64,000 nucleotides of DNA from Fidelibacterota bacterium (GTDB lineage Bacteria > Fidelibacterota > Marinisomatia > Marinisomatales > TCS55). Within the stretch, counting starts at the first letter, position 1; each line of letters begins with the position of its first letter. The position numbers and the translations under genes were made by a program. This document shows positions 8,431 through 16,995 of this stretch, piece after piece. Below the pieces are notes generated by a model that saw nothing but the letters and a program-made list of their open reading frames with translations, searched no databases and was not told the origin of the DNA. Location of the stretch: NCBI GenBank assembly GCA_014239435.1, contig JAAZYX010000020.1:1-64000 (forward strand), read 5' to 3'.

Positions 8431-9437
8431 GCTTTATAAAGTTCAGCCATCGCCTGATCTAATAAATACATTGTATCTCTGTTAATGGCAATCCGTTTTT
8501 TAATAGATGATTCTTTCGGCATTGCCAATAGTTTTAACCCCAAACAATCCAATGAACTCAAGTCACAAGCGGCCAAAGTTCTTTTTATCTCTTTGAAACT
8601 CATGAGACTTTCGGGTTCAAAATATTTATAGTCTGAAAAAAGTGCGGGTGGCATATGCAGGTCTGACCAAGGGCCATAAAGATTATTGTTATTGGCAGTT
8701 GTGCCAGAAAACATAATGCCACCTAATACATTGTTTTGGACTGTATATTTTATGTGTTTTAATGGTCCATCTGCATTCCTATGTTCAATCACAGATCTAC
8801 CCCAATTTATAACGATGGCAATATTTGATCCACATATATCATTGGTTTGAGTGATAGCATTAATCTCATCTGAAAGAGATAAAAACCCTTTTTGCGGGCT
8901 GGAATTTTCTTTAGTGTACGCATCACAATGTTCAACCAAAATTTTTGTATTCCCCCATTCCCAAGACGCCAACTCCAATAATGAAGTTCTAAAGATATCT
9001 ATATTAGCATATTTCTCCTTATAGTTTTGGTAGGGTGATGAAGAAATATAAACAGCAATTACACTTTTATTGCCAAAATGGTTTTTCAAATTGTTTATGC
9101 AATTAAATGCTGTTCTGTAGAAGTGAATTGCTTTTCTACGACTATTATCATCTATTGATGCCAAACCAAAGCGAGGATTAGTCTCAAGGGATTTCATTGT
9201 ACCTGGAACACAAGTGAGAACATTTTCCCAATTTGAATCAAGGTTTGATAAAAGCCATTGGTCATCAAAGGGGTGCAAACTTTCTCCCCAAAATGGTAAT
9301 TCAAGACCTCTAATTGAAGGTAATTTTTTTAACAAATTAAAATAAACTAGTTCAGAATTTTCATCCCAACTAAACAAGTTAGGTGAAGTCGCATATGCGC
9401 CTACAATATAGCGACTAGGAAGATTGTCATTAACCAT
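8427..9437 (-). CDS. DUF4862 family protein, probable xylose-isomerase-like TIM barrel
   Basis: 336 residues, soluble. The opening 'RYIVGAYATSPNLFSW' followed by 'GLELPFWG' resembles DUF4862 proteins, which are thought to fold as xylose-isomerase-like TIM barrels. Later features fitting such a barrel are 'KILVEHCDAY' (Glu and His near a metal site), 'IAIVINWGRSVIEHR' and 'GIMFSGTT'. No reaction is established for the family that I know of. It overlaps the upstream SDR gene by 8 nt and the truncated cyclase by 4 nt. In this setting an epimerase/isomerase or hydrolase acting on a sugar intermediate is the most natural guess, but that is inference only. Confidence 0.6.
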   Translation of the reverse strand: MVNDNLPSRYIVGAYATSPNLFSWDENSELVYFNLLKKLPSIRGLELPFWGESLHPFDDQWLLSNLDSNWENVLTCVPGTMKSLETNPRFGLASIDDNSRRKAIHFYRTAFNCINNLKNHFGNKSVIAVYISSSPYQNYKEKYANIDIFRTSLLELASWEWGNTKILVEHCDAYTKENSSPQKGFLSLSDEINAITQTNDICGSNIAIVINWGRSVIEHRNADGPLKHIKYTVQNNVLGGIMFSGTTANNNNLYGPWSDLHMPPALFSDYKYFEPESLMSFKEIKRTLAACDLSSLDCLGLKLLAMPKESSIKKRIAINRDTMYLLDQAMAELYKA

Positions 9438-10140
9438 TTAAAAATTGACCTCCAGAAACATCAATACCAGATCCTGTAATATATTTATTTTCTTTGCTTA
9501 TTAAAAATTCAATAGCTCTGGCGGTGTCAAAAGGTTCTGCCAATTTTTTTAACGGCAGTTCTTCATTTAGTTTTTTTATTCTATCAATGCCTAAATTTTC
9601 TTTAAGCATAGGTGTCAGTGTCATACTGGGAAAAACAGAGTTAATAAAAACACCATATTCAACCCATTCAGAGGCAAGCTGTTTTACCAGACCAGATAAT
9701 GCTGCTTTGCTGATCGTATACTCAACACCTGAAAACTGACTGAAACTTCTTGCAGCAATTGAATTAACAACGGCAACCCTCCCCTTTGTTTCCTTCAGAC
9801 TTGGAAAGAAATATTTTAATACACGAAGAAGTCCTGTTACATTTGTATCAATAATATCATACCAGATTTTTTCATCAAAATTTTCAATTGACATTGGGGA
9901 AGTTGTAATCCCTGTTGAAAAAACAATACCATTTAAATCCCCATAATTATTTTGAACTTCATTATAAAGATCATTTACTGACTGATCTGATTTAATGTCT
10001 ACTTGTAATGAATTTAGTTGATGTGATTTAAAATCTCTTCTTCCACAAACAATTACTTCATAGTTTTTATTAAATAAATAATTTGCCGTTTCAAGCCCTA
10101 TTCCAGAAGTTCCTCCAATTATTAGAACTAAATTATTCAT
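9430..10140 (-). CDS. SDR family oxidoreductase
   Basis: 236 residues. 'LVLIIGGTSGIGLETANYLF' is the dinucleotide-binding Gly motif, 'VVNSIAA' supplies the catalytic Ser region and 'YTISKAALSGL' the YxxxK pair; 'GSGIDVSGGQF' is the normal end. It is distinct in sequence from the second SDR of the operon at 7340-8083, so the pathway has two separate dehydrogenase steps. It starts 4 nt inside the end of the cytidylyltransferase-cupin gene and overlaps the DUF4862 gene by 8 nt. The substrate is not readable. The DNA is visibly AT-richer than the housekeeping part of the window. Confidence 0.87.
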   Translation of the reverse strand: MNNLVLIIGGTSGIGLETANYLFNKNYEVIVCGRRDFKSHQLNSLQVDIKSDQSVNDLYNEVQNNYGDLNGIVFSTGITTSPMSIENFDEKIWYDIIDTNVTGLLRVLKYFFPSLKETKGRVAVVNSIAARSFSQFSGVEYTISKAALSGLVKQLASEWVEYGVFINSVFPSMTLTPMLKENLGIDRIKKLNEELPLKKLAEPFDTARAIEFLISKENKYITGSGIDVSGGQFLNG

Positions 10141-11270
10141 AATGATTCTCCAGGATAAACATGTTCAACATCTGAACGGCTTACAGCAAGACGAATGGCA
10201 ATTTCATTTCCTATTGCAGTTATTTTATGTCTCTTTCCTTTTTCAATAAAAACAAAATTACCTTTTTTTACGATTGTTTTTTCACCTTCAATACTCCATT
10301 CCCATTCGCCTTTTAGTATATACCACCATTCATTCCAATTAGGATGAAAATGAAGCCGATTGCCTTCTCCTGGCATTTGAGCTATTAGGGTTGCACTATT
10401 ATTTTCAGTATTTACTAACCTATGACACCAAGATAAATTATCGCCATATTTCTTTAACAATTGATCTATGTCAACCAATGGTTCGTTCTCATGGTCAAAA
10501 TAACTTTTATATACTCCATCTTTTTTTAATATTTCAGGGACTTCAACCTCAACATGATTTTTTATTTCATTATAATATTCAGGCTCTTTGAATTCAGTTA
10601 GCGAATGCATTTTTATAGCAACTTCGGCTAGTTTAAAATCCTCTTCATTATCAATGTCAATTGTTGATAATCCTTTAATTGGGAAGTAACCAATTTTTCC
10701 TTTCCCTCCATGGTAAGCAAACCCCAATTTGTCCATATTGTCTATAAAATTTGAATATTTCCAACCCATTAAAACAGTAGCATAAGTTCCTATAGGATAC
10801 ATATCCTGCGAAGATATATGTGGTTCTAAAATTTTAAAATTAATTGGTTTATTTTTATATATTCCCGCTATCTGGTGTTCAGCTGTTGATACTAAAGTAT
10901 CAAAATCATTATCTACCATATAATTAACAAAATCTTTTATTTCTCCTACTGAAATAAGGGGGGATGTAGGTAAAATCTGAATGAGAATATTGCCATCAGT
11001 ATTTTTTATAAAATCAAGAGCAAACTGATCATTATTTGCTGAATCAGTTGAAAATTTTTCAGGTCTTTTGTAAAAATTTGCACCATAATATTTTGCAATT
11101 TCAGAAAAAATGTCTGCTTCAGAATTAACATATACTTGATCGAAAACTCCTGATTTTACTGCTGTCTCAATGCTATAACTGATCAATGGCCTACCATTTA
11201 TTAAGCGCAGATTCTTTTTAAACACACGCTGACTGCCTAGACGAGCTGGGATCATCGCTATTATTTTCAT
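10137..11270 (-). CDS. CMP-sugar cytidylyltransferase fused to a C-terminal cupin
   Basis: 377 residues in two parts. Residues 1-230 form an acylneuraminate/Kdo-type cytidylyltransferase: 'MIPARLGSQRVFKKNL' is the CTP-binding loop and 'IQILPTSPL' a conserved core strand. Residues about 265-375 form a cupin, with 'RLHFHPNWNEWWYILKGE' giving the HxH...E metal ligands. The first half would activate a sugar acid (or other acidic sugar) as its CMP derivative. The cupin could isomerise, decarboxylate or sense a sugar. Both parts are in one clean frame, so it is a genuine fusion. It follows the IMPase-like gene with no spacer and overlaps the next SDR by 4 nt. The fusion fixes the likely nature of the final precursor: a CMP-linked residue. 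Confidence 0.82.
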   Translation of the reverse strand: MKIIAMIPARLGSQRVFKKNLRLINGRPLISYSIETAVKSGVFDQVYVNSEADIFSEIAKYYGANFYKRPEKFSTDSANNDQFALDFIKNTDGNILIQILPTSPLISVGEIKDFVNYMVDNDFDTLVSTAEHQIAGIYKNKPINFKILEPHISSQDMYPIGTYATVLMGWKYSNFIDNMDKLGFAYHGGKGKIGYFPIKGLSTIDIDNEEDFKLAEVAIKMHSLTEFKEPEYYNEIKNHVEVEVPEILKKDGVYKSYFDHENEPLVDIDQLLKKYGDNLSWCHRLVNTENNSATLIAQMPGEGNRLHFHPNWNEWWYILKGEWEWSIEGEKTIVKKGNFVFIEKGKRHKITAIGNEIAIRLAVSRSDVEHVYPGESL

Positions 11271-11834
11271 TTAATTAGGTCCATTATTATTTAAATTATC
11301 AAACAATGATCGCCATTCAGTTTTCCATTGATTACTTGTTTTGATATAATGAGATTTAAAATTGTCTAAGCACACTATTCTAAAGGGTTCATTTATACAA
11401 TCCTTTTTGACAAGACATGATTCAATATTATTAGACATTTCTCTTCCATTATTATTAAAAATACCTGAATGGAAAAGTTTATTTATTTTTTCTTTAGCTT
11501 CAGGTTGACAACGTATGAAATTATCATTCCATAATGCAACAGAAATGCAACTTATAGGAATATTTCTACTGAAATTCATACTTCCATCCAACGGATCAAT
11601 AATCCAAAAGCAATCTGAATTTTTTGTAAAAGACAATGAATTTTTAGATTCTTCAGATAAAAAATCGTATGGATATTTCTCCTTTAAAAATGATGTTAGT
11701 TTTTGATTGATATCCAAATCAGTTGAAAGTTTAATATCTTTTTCATTTTCTGATATGACTATTACTTCTTTTTTTGAAATTTCATCTCCTAAGTTTTTTA
11801 ATTTAATTATTAATGGTTGAAAATTATTTTCCAT
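11271..11834 (-). CDS. Inositol-monophosphatase-like protein, C-terminus shortened
   Basis: About 187 residues from the ATG at 11834, preceded by GAGAG. A TTG four codons upstream is possible. 'CFWIIDPLDGSMNFSRNIP' is the Mg-binding DPLDGT/S motif of the IMPase/CysQ/FBPase superfamily, and 'FLSEES' upstream is the conserved Glu loop. The family usually needs about 250-270 residues and a later WDxAAG site. After 'CISVALWNDN' this protein departs from the family and ends 'WRSLFDNLNNNGPN' with no such site. It is therefore probably a degraded or internally deleted phosphatase. If active, it would remove phosphate from a sugar or cyclitol phosphate before CMP transfer. It overlaps the regulator gene by 11 nt. 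Confidence 0.6.
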   Translation of the reverse strand: MENNFQPLIIKLKNLGDEISKKEVIVISENEKDIKLSTDLDINQKLTSFLKEKYPYDFLSEESKNSLSFTKNSDCFWIIDPLDGSMNFSRNIPISCISVALWNDNFIRCQPEAKEKINKLFHSGIFNNNGREMSNNIESCLVKKDCINEPFRIVCLDNFKSHYIKTSNQWKTEWRSLFDNLNNNGPN

Positions 11835-12372
11835 GATTTCTCTCAATACCCCAAATATATAGCGAATGTTTCAAATCAAGCCGTTTATCTAATTTTTCAA
11901 GATCCGATTGTTTTAAAACAAGCGTTCGGATTTTGCGGTCAATCAATTTTTCCGTTTTGGCCGTAACCTCTTTCAACTTATCCTCATCTATATCCCCTAC
12001 CAAAACCAAATCAATCAATCCTGAATCCTTCCCTTTCGCATAATCACCAATTACATAGGCAGCCTGCACATCCCCAAGTTTTGCGATCAATTCTTCTGCC
12101 AGTGTATCAATACCGATGTATTTTTTAACCACGCTCTGAATATCCTTGAAAAAGGAATGCGTCGTATTGGCATGGTACATCACCGTTCTGCCGTTGCTGC
12201 CCTTTTCAAGCAGTTTGGCATCTGTCAGGCGATTTAATTCTACGCGAATGGCATTGGTGGATTCACCAAACTCGGTTGCAAGTTCACGCAGATAGGCGCG
12301 GGTTTCCGGATTGAGGAAAAACTTCAGTAGAAGTTTGATCCTTGTTTTGGATGTGATTAATGTTTCAAGCAT
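11824..12372 (-). CDS. Winged-helix regulator with nucleotidyltransferase-like domain
   Basis: 182 residues. Residues 1-75 form an ArsR/MarR-like winged helix: 'YLRELATEFGESTNAIRVEL' is the helix-turn-helix and 'NGRTVMYHAN' the wing. Residues 95-160 resemble a nucleotidyltransferase-fold domain: 'VIGDYAKGKDSGLIDLVLVG' mimics the GSxxxGxxxxxSDIDLxV motif, but 'GLIDL' lacks the first catalytic Asp, so it is probably a ligand- or protein-binding version. It is the first gene of the tightly packed polysaccharide operon and a near-perfect palindrome lies just upstream, so it is likely the operon's regulator and may repress itself. Similar proteins head polysaccharide loci in related bacteria. Confidence 0.72.
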   Translation of the reverse strand: MLETLITSKTRIKLLLKFFLNPETRAYLRELATEFGESTNAIRVELNRLTDAKLLEKGSNGRTVMYHANTTHSFFKDIQSVVKKYIGIDTLAEELIAKLGDVQAAYVIGDYAKGKDSGLIDLVLVGDIDEDKLKEVTAKTEKLIDRKIRTLVLKQSDLEKLDKRLDLKHSLYIWGIERNHGK

Positions 12373-12383
12373 TGGATTATTAA

Positions 12384-12402
12384 CGAGTAATATTTCTACT
12401 CG
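12384..12402. promoter_or_regulatory. Candidate operator palindrome before the polysaccharide operon
   Basis: CGAGTA (12384-12389) and TACTCG (12397-12402) are perfect inverted repeats separated by 7 AT-rich bases. The site ends 11 bases before the ATG of the winged-helix regulator at 12372. The size and position suit autoregulation of the operon by that regulator. It could instead be a short hairpin in the 5' UTR. No promoter hexamers can be assigned with confidence. Confidence 0.4.
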
Positions 12403-12627
12403 ATATATACTACATAATTATGCTGATAAGTATCAAGATATTTTATTCGTATCGTAAAATTTCCATTTTGTCTAGATGTAAGAAGATCTTCCAAGAAAAT
12501 TCAGAATATTCTCTCTAATAACAGTGTGGATTTAATATCGGAACTTCGTTCTATCTCTGTAGTCGAGGGTTCTTCTTCAACTTCGGCACGTTTACAAGAA
12601 TGAAAAATGATTAATTCCCAAGCAAAA

Positions 12628-13305
12628 CTATTTTTTTGCAACTACTCTTATGAGTACCGGATTATCATCACCTACCACAGAGAGATTATTAGATTCGGTT
12701 ACTTCAATTAAAGAAAACCCTGCCTTAATTAATTGATCTCTCAGGGTGTCTAATTTAATAAAATGTCGTAAATGGCCGTCTTCATATACAAATGTATTTT
12801 TATCTATTTTTGTGCCTATACCACTAGAACATAATGGATCATTGATTGATCTAGTCTCAACTAAAAATAATCCCCCTTCATGTAAAGAATCGAAACACCA
12901 TTTCAAAATGGTATTAACCTTTTCTTTAATTATCGTATGAAAAGTAAAGCGCGAATAAATCGTGGAGAACGGTTCGTTAAATTGATTTTTTTTAAAGTTC
13001 GTAAAATCTGCATTAAGAAATTGTAATCGATTCTTCAGGATAGACTTGACTCGCTTAGTATTATTTTGCAAAACGACATTTGAAATATCGGTTGCAATAA
13101 CAGATATATTATTTTTTGCAAAAAAAAATGAATCCCGCCCATCACCACACCCCAGTTCCAATAAAAGCGAACCTTCTTTAATAAACTGTAAACAATACTC
13201 AGCAAAGCTTGACTGAACCGAACCTGAGCTCACATTCTTATAATATTCATCCCAATATTTGATTACATCCCCTGATTGCACTATTGATTTATTATTTTCT
13301 GTCAT
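12628..13305 (-). CDS. Class I SAM-dependent methyltransferase
   Basis: 225 residues, a single Rossmann-like methyltransferase domain. 'LLLELGCGDGRDSFFFA' is motif I (SAM binding), 'VIATDIS' motif II with its acidic residue, and 'FLNADFTNF' the next motif. The N-terminus 'YWDEYYKNVSSGSVQSSFAEY' resembles methyltransferases found in glycan loci. The acceptor is unknown. It lies 255 bases upstream of the polysaccharide operon on the same strand, with its own short leader, so it may be transcribed separately. It is AT-rich like that operon, which suggests a shared origin. Small-molecule, sugar or lipid methylation are all possible. Confidence 0.78.
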   Translation of the reverse strand: MTENNKSIVQSGDVIKYWDEYYKNVSSGSVQSSFAEYCLQFIKEGSLLLELGCGDGRDSFFFAKNNISVIATDISNVVLQNNTKRVKSILKNRLQFLNADFTNFKKNQFNEPFSTIYSRFTFHTIIKEKVNTILKWCFDSLHEGGLFLVETRSINDPLCSSGIGTKIDKNTFVYEDGHLRHFIKLDTLRDQLIKAGFSLIEVTESNNLSVVGDDNPVLIRVVAKK

Positions 13306-13365
13306 GATTCTCTTTTTTTAATTATTCGTAATCCTTTTTCAGCAAAAAACCTGCATAATGATGCA

Positions 13366-14526
13366 TTAAGCAGCATATTCTATATTTGCGATATGTGTCA
13401 AGGGTATCGCATTCACTTTTTCATGTAAAGCAAATTCGTGATCTCCCGCATGTACTACATATAATTTCTCTAATCCAAGATTGATTATACTATTTTTCAT
13501 AGAGTGTGTCATTTTCGGTGATGTTGTTCTTTTAATTTCAAATCCAATGGGTTTCCCATCTATAAAAACTAACAAATCCAGCTCTGCACCCGTATAGGTT
13601 GCCCAAAAATAAGCATTATCCGGTTCTATTTTCAAATGATGCAAAATTTCGCTCAAAACAAACCCTTCCCAAGAAGCGCCAATTTTGGGATGCTTTTCAA
13701 GATCAGATAAGGATCCAATGCTAAGTAATCCATGTAAAATTCCGGAATCTTTAATATACACTTTTGGTGCTTTCACCTGCCGTTTGCTCATATTTTGGTA
13801 CCAGGGTTTTAACTGCAAAACTACCAATGCGTCTGTGAGCAAATCTACGTACCGTTTTACGGAGGCGTGGGACATGCTAAATGCTCTCCCCAATTCACTT
13901 CCATTCCATATTTGCCCATGATAATGAGCAAGCATATTCCAAAAACGGTGTAAGGTAATCGCGGGAATGTTGAAACCTAATTGTGGAATATCTCTTTCCA
14001 AAAACGTACGTATAAAATCTTTTCTCCATGTAATACTCGCTTTTTCAGAGGATGCCAGAAAAGATCTTGGAAATCCGCCTCGTATCCATAATTGCGACTC
14101 ATTTTTTACATCAACTTCATCCAGTGTAAACCCATTTAAGGTATAATACGATATTCTTCCGGCTAAACTTTCTGAACTTTGTTTTAATAATTTGGGAGAC
14201 GCTGAACCTAAAATAAGAAATTGTATTGCATTGTCTTCCCGATCAACCAACACACGCAATAAAGGGAATAAATCAGGTTTCCTTTGTATTTCATCAATGA
14301 TTACTAACCCTGTTAAATCTTTCAAAGCCAGTTTCGGTTCATTTAACCGTGCTAAATCTTCGGGATCTTCACAATCAAACCTATGAACCGGTGACTTTAC
14401 TAATTTTTCAATTTCATGGGTCATTGTTGTTTTCCCTACTTGCCTTGCGCCCACGATGGCCACAATGGGATTGTGTTTCAATCTGCTCATGATTTGAGAA
14501 ATATGGGCTGTTCTTTGTATTAACAT
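13366..14526 (-). CDS. ATP-binding protein with AAA and DUF4143 domains
   Basis: 386 residues. 'PIVAIVGARQVGKTTM' (about 20-35) is the Walker A loop, 'GLVIIDEIQRKPDLF' Walker B, and 'FLILGSASPKLL' sensor 1. The C-terminal half is the DUF4143 domain, ending with a PD-(D/E)XK-like stretch 'GAELDLLVFIDGKPIGFEIKR'. These proteins are common, often laterally moved, single-gene elements with suspected nuclease or defence roles; none is proven for this one. It stands alone between the methyltransferase and the HicAB pair, consistent with an accessory island between the polysaccharide operon and the sulfate gene. Confidence 0.85.
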   Translation of the reverse strand: MLIQRTAHISQIMSRLKHNPIVAIVGARQVGKTTMTHEIEKLVKSPVHRFDCEDPEDLARLNEPKLALKDLTGLVIIDEIQRKPDLFPLLRVLVDREDNAIQFLILGSASPKLLKQSSESLAGRISYYTLNGFTLDEVDVKNESQLWIRGGFPRSFLASSEKASITWRKDFIRTFLERDIPQLGFNIPAITLHRFWNMLAHYHGQIWNGSELGRAFSMSHASVKRYVDLLTDALVVLQLKPWYQNMSKRQVKAPKVYIKDSGILHGLLSIGSLSDLEKHPKIGASWEGFVLSEILHHLKIEPDNAYFWATYTGAELDLLVFIDGKPIGFEIKRTTSPKMTHSMKNSIINLGLEKLYVVHAGDHEFALHEKVNAIPLTHIANIEYAA

Positions 14527-14759
14527 ATCCCCATTATACCTTGAATATTGTAACTATGCTATTCAATTTTCAATTAGTTCCGAAGAAATGAAAGGAAATT
14601 ATTAAAGACCACTTATTAAGTAATCCACTATTCACATCCGTATTTAATCGCCATTTAGAGATACTTATCTTTTCTCAGCACAAAGATGATTTCCCGGTTA
14701 TAGTCTGCTTAGGATTGGGGTGCAACACGTTCATTTGGCCAGATTCCGAAAAATCTGAT

Positions 14760-14972
14760 TTAAATCAATTTTTTAAATTCGGCTATTGATAAACCCGAAT
14801 CTTTCACAATTCCTGCCATGGTGTATGCATTAATTGGATTGGCTCTAGGTAAAGTAATAATTCTTACGCCATCTGTCATGATAATGTGTTTCCCCTGCCT
14901 AAGAACCCTGAATCCGGTTTTTTTCAGTGCTTTAACTGCTCGCTGGTGATTAATTCCAGGTAGTTTTGGCAA
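14760..14972 (-). CDS. hicA: HicA-type toxin (mRNA interferase)
   Basis: 70 residues, the standard HicA size and double-stranded-RNA-binding-like fold. 'AVKALKKTGFRVLRQGKHIIM' contains the catalytic His (His29) in the usual G-x-H position. HicA toxins cut mRNA when not bound by HicB. The gene starts 6 nt after the stop of the hicB-like gene, so the order is antitoxin then toxin, which is one of the two known arrangements. The toxin is intact by inspection. About 230 bases without any recognisable feature separate it from the DUF4143 gene. Confidence 0.82.
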   Translation of the reverse strand: MPKLPGINHQRAVKALKKTGFRVLRQGKHIIMTDGVRIITLPRANPINAYTMAGIVKDSGLSIAEFKKLI

Positions 14973-14978
14973 AATTAT

Positions 14979-15176
14979 TTATACGGGTATTTCTACAAGG
15001 CGAGTGGTTTCCCCTTTTGAAATTTCCTCCGCTGCGGTTAGATATTCGCGTATTGCCTCCCGAATATTTTTAAGCGCTTCCTCTTCTGAATCACCTTGAG
15101 ACCAGCAGCCGGGTAATCCCGGGCACCACACAGAAAATCCTTCATCTGTTTCTTTTATTTTTACTTTGTATTGCAT
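14979..15176 (-). CDS. hicB: HicB-type antitoxin
   Basis: 65 residues. 'DEGFSVWCPGLPGCWSQGDS' is the HicB partial RNase-H-like signature (xxVxxPDLPGCxTxGDT), followed by 'EEEALKNIREAIREYL', the standard helix. It ends after a short tail 'TRLVEIPV' and lacks an added ribbon-helix-helix or HTH domain, so DNA binding and autoregulation would rest on the complex or be absent. It lies just upstream of hicA with a 6-nt gap, forming a two-gene toxin-antitoxin operon. The gene pair may stabilise this accessory stretch. Confidence 0.82.
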   Translation of the reverse strand: MQYKVKIKETDEGFSVWCPGLPGCWSQGDSEEEALKNIREAIREYLTAAEEISKGETTRLVEIPV

Positions 15177-15257
15177 GTTTAAAGTTATGCTAAACGAAAC
15201 CCATTGGAAATAGATTCGATTTTTGATAATTGGGGGAATTATTCTTAAAAGCCAAAT

Positions 15258-16922
15258 CTAGAGATACATCTCTTTTTTCAGCTCTGCAATTATTTTTTCA
15301 ACAATTTCCGCCGGTTCTTCCTCTACCGAACTTTGTACAATCTCCGCTGTTTCTGGCACCTCATACGGATCGCTGATTCCGGTAAATTCCTTCAATGTTC
15401 CTGCGCGCGCCATGGCATAAAGCCCTTTTGCATCTCGAGACTCACACACTTCCAGCGATGTATTCACGTGCACTTCAATATATCCGCCCAGAGGTTCAAT
15501 AAGTTCCCGATTAAACCTGCGGTCGGCTTCGTAAGGTGCGATCGGCGCGCAAATGGCAATGCCGCCATTCTTCGTGATTTCACTCGCTACAAATCCAATC
15601 CTCCGAACATTTATTGAACGATCCTTTTTAGAAAAACCGAGCTCGCTGGAAAGATGAGTTCTTACAATATCGCCGTCCAATAGGGTAACCGGCCGTCTGC
15701 CGTCTTCCAAAAGTTTTACCATCAACGCATTGGCTAAGGTGGATTTCCCTGATCCTGAAAGACCCGTAAAAAATACCGTGAATCCGCGCTTATTCTGTTT
15801 TGGTTTTGTTATTCTAAGTTCTGTAACTACCTCTGGGAAAGAAAACCATTCGGGTATTTCAGCGCCGTCACGCAACATCTGCCGGAGTTCACTCCCGGAA
15901 ATCGTCTTAGCATCCACGCCTTCCGGAATTTCATCTACGGGGAAGTATTTATTCTCTTTTTCAGCATACACCATCATTTTGAATGGTACCATCTGTATTC
16001 CGATTTCTGGTTCATATTTTTGCAGCAATTCCTGAGCATCGTACGGACCGTAAAACGGTTTTCCGTCTGGTCCATTTCCGGGGCTTGCATGATCCCTGCC
16101 GACAATAAAATGGGTGCAGCCATAATTTTTCCTGATGAGGGCATGCCATAGAGCTTCCCGCGGCCCGGCCATTCGCATGGCAAGCGGCAAGAGACTCAGC
16201 ATTGCGGAATCTTTGGAGAATCGCGGCATGGCTGCTTTGTAGCAGCGGACTCGGGTGTAATGGTCCACATCTCCCGGCTTTGTCATGCCGACCACCGGAT
16301 GAATCAGAATTCCAGCATCAAGATTCTTGGCGGCATTCATATTCATTTCAATGTGTGCACGGTGAAGAGGATTTCGAGTCTGGAAAGCAACAATCTTTTT
16401 CCACTTCAACATATCAAATTCGCGTTTCAATTCGTTAGGAGTGTGGCGGAATTCGCTGAAATCATAATGGCGGGGTATCTCTATTTTTTCGAGCGTTCCG
16501 CCTAAATAAACAGGCAAACCTTCATTCATAAGATAATTCACACCGGGGTGCGTTGTGTCTTCCGTACCAAAAACGGCCTGCGCTTCTACTGTTTTATCCG
16601 GTTCCCACATACTTTCAACTGTAAGAATCGCCAAAGCAAAATATTCATGGTCCCTAAGAACTATTCTGTCTCCTTCGGAAATTGATGCAGCATATTCATT
16701 CGTAACATCCAACGTAATTGGTATCGGCCAAATACTACCATTTTTGAGGCGCATATCTGACAAAACGCTTTTATAATCATCTTGGTTTAAAAACCCGCTA
16801 AGAGGTGCAAAACCGCTATTTAAAATCAATTCCAAGTCGCAGATCTGCCTTGGGGTTAGTTGCCAAGAAGGCAGGTGTAGTGCTTCTTGTTTCAATGTTT
16901 TTGTATTTATCACGAAGGGCAA
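15258..16922 (-). CDS. Bifunctional ATP sulfurylase / APS kinase
   Basis: 554 residues. The first ~360 form ATP sulfurylase: 'FQTRNPLHRAHIE' (181-190) and 'FIVGRDHASPG' are the catalytic HxxH and GRDH motifs. Residues ~380-554 form APS kinase, with P-loop 'GLSGSGKST' (387-395) and 'LLDGDIVRTHL'. Together they make PAPS from sulfate and two ATP in the cytoplasm. The fused sulfurylase-kinase order is known in several bacteria. No PAPS reductase or sulfotransferase is in the window, but the neighbouring Wza/Wzz export genes and glycan operon make PAPS supply for glycan sulfation a reasonable inference. It starts at ATG 16922, behind a hairpin cluster that separates it from the Wzz-like gene. Confidence 0.9.
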   Translation of the reverse strand: MPFVINTKTLKQEALHLPSWQLTPRQICDLELILNSGFAPLSGFLNQDDYKSVLSDMRLKNGSIWPIPITLDVTNEYAASISEGDRIVLRDHEYFALAILTVESMWEPDKTVEAQAVFGTEDTTHPGVNYLMNEGLPVYLGGTLEKIEIPRHYDFSEFRHTPNELKREFDMLKWKKIVAFQTRNPLHRAHIEMNMNAAKNLDAGILIHPVVGMTKPGDVDHYTRVRCYKAAMPRFSKDSAMLSLLPLAMRMAGPREALWHALIRKNYGCTHFIVGRDHASPGNGPDGKPFYGPYDAQELLQKYEPEIGIQMVPFKMMVYAEKENKYFPVDEIPEGVDAKTISGSELRQMLRDGAEIPEWFSFPEVVTELRITKPKQNKRGFTVFFTGLSGSGKSTLANALMVKLLEDGRRPVTLLDGDIVRTHLSSELGFSKKDRSINVRRIGFVASEITKNGGIAICAPIAPYEADRRFNRELIEPLGGYIEVHVNTSLEVCESRDAKGLYAMARAGTLKEFTGISDPYEVPETAEIVQSSVEEEPAEIVEKIIAELKKEMYL

Positions 16923-16995
16923 AAAGGGGAAAGGGACATCATATTTTTTATTATTAAATCGCCGCCTTGAAAAAATTCAACAGTAGGATCAAAAC

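Noticed and set aside
11824-12372. Regulator-nucleotidyltransferase as an MNT-type antitoxin
   Set aside because: No HEPN partner is adjacent, the first catalytic Asp is missing, and its winged helix and place at the head of the glycan operon fit a regulator better.
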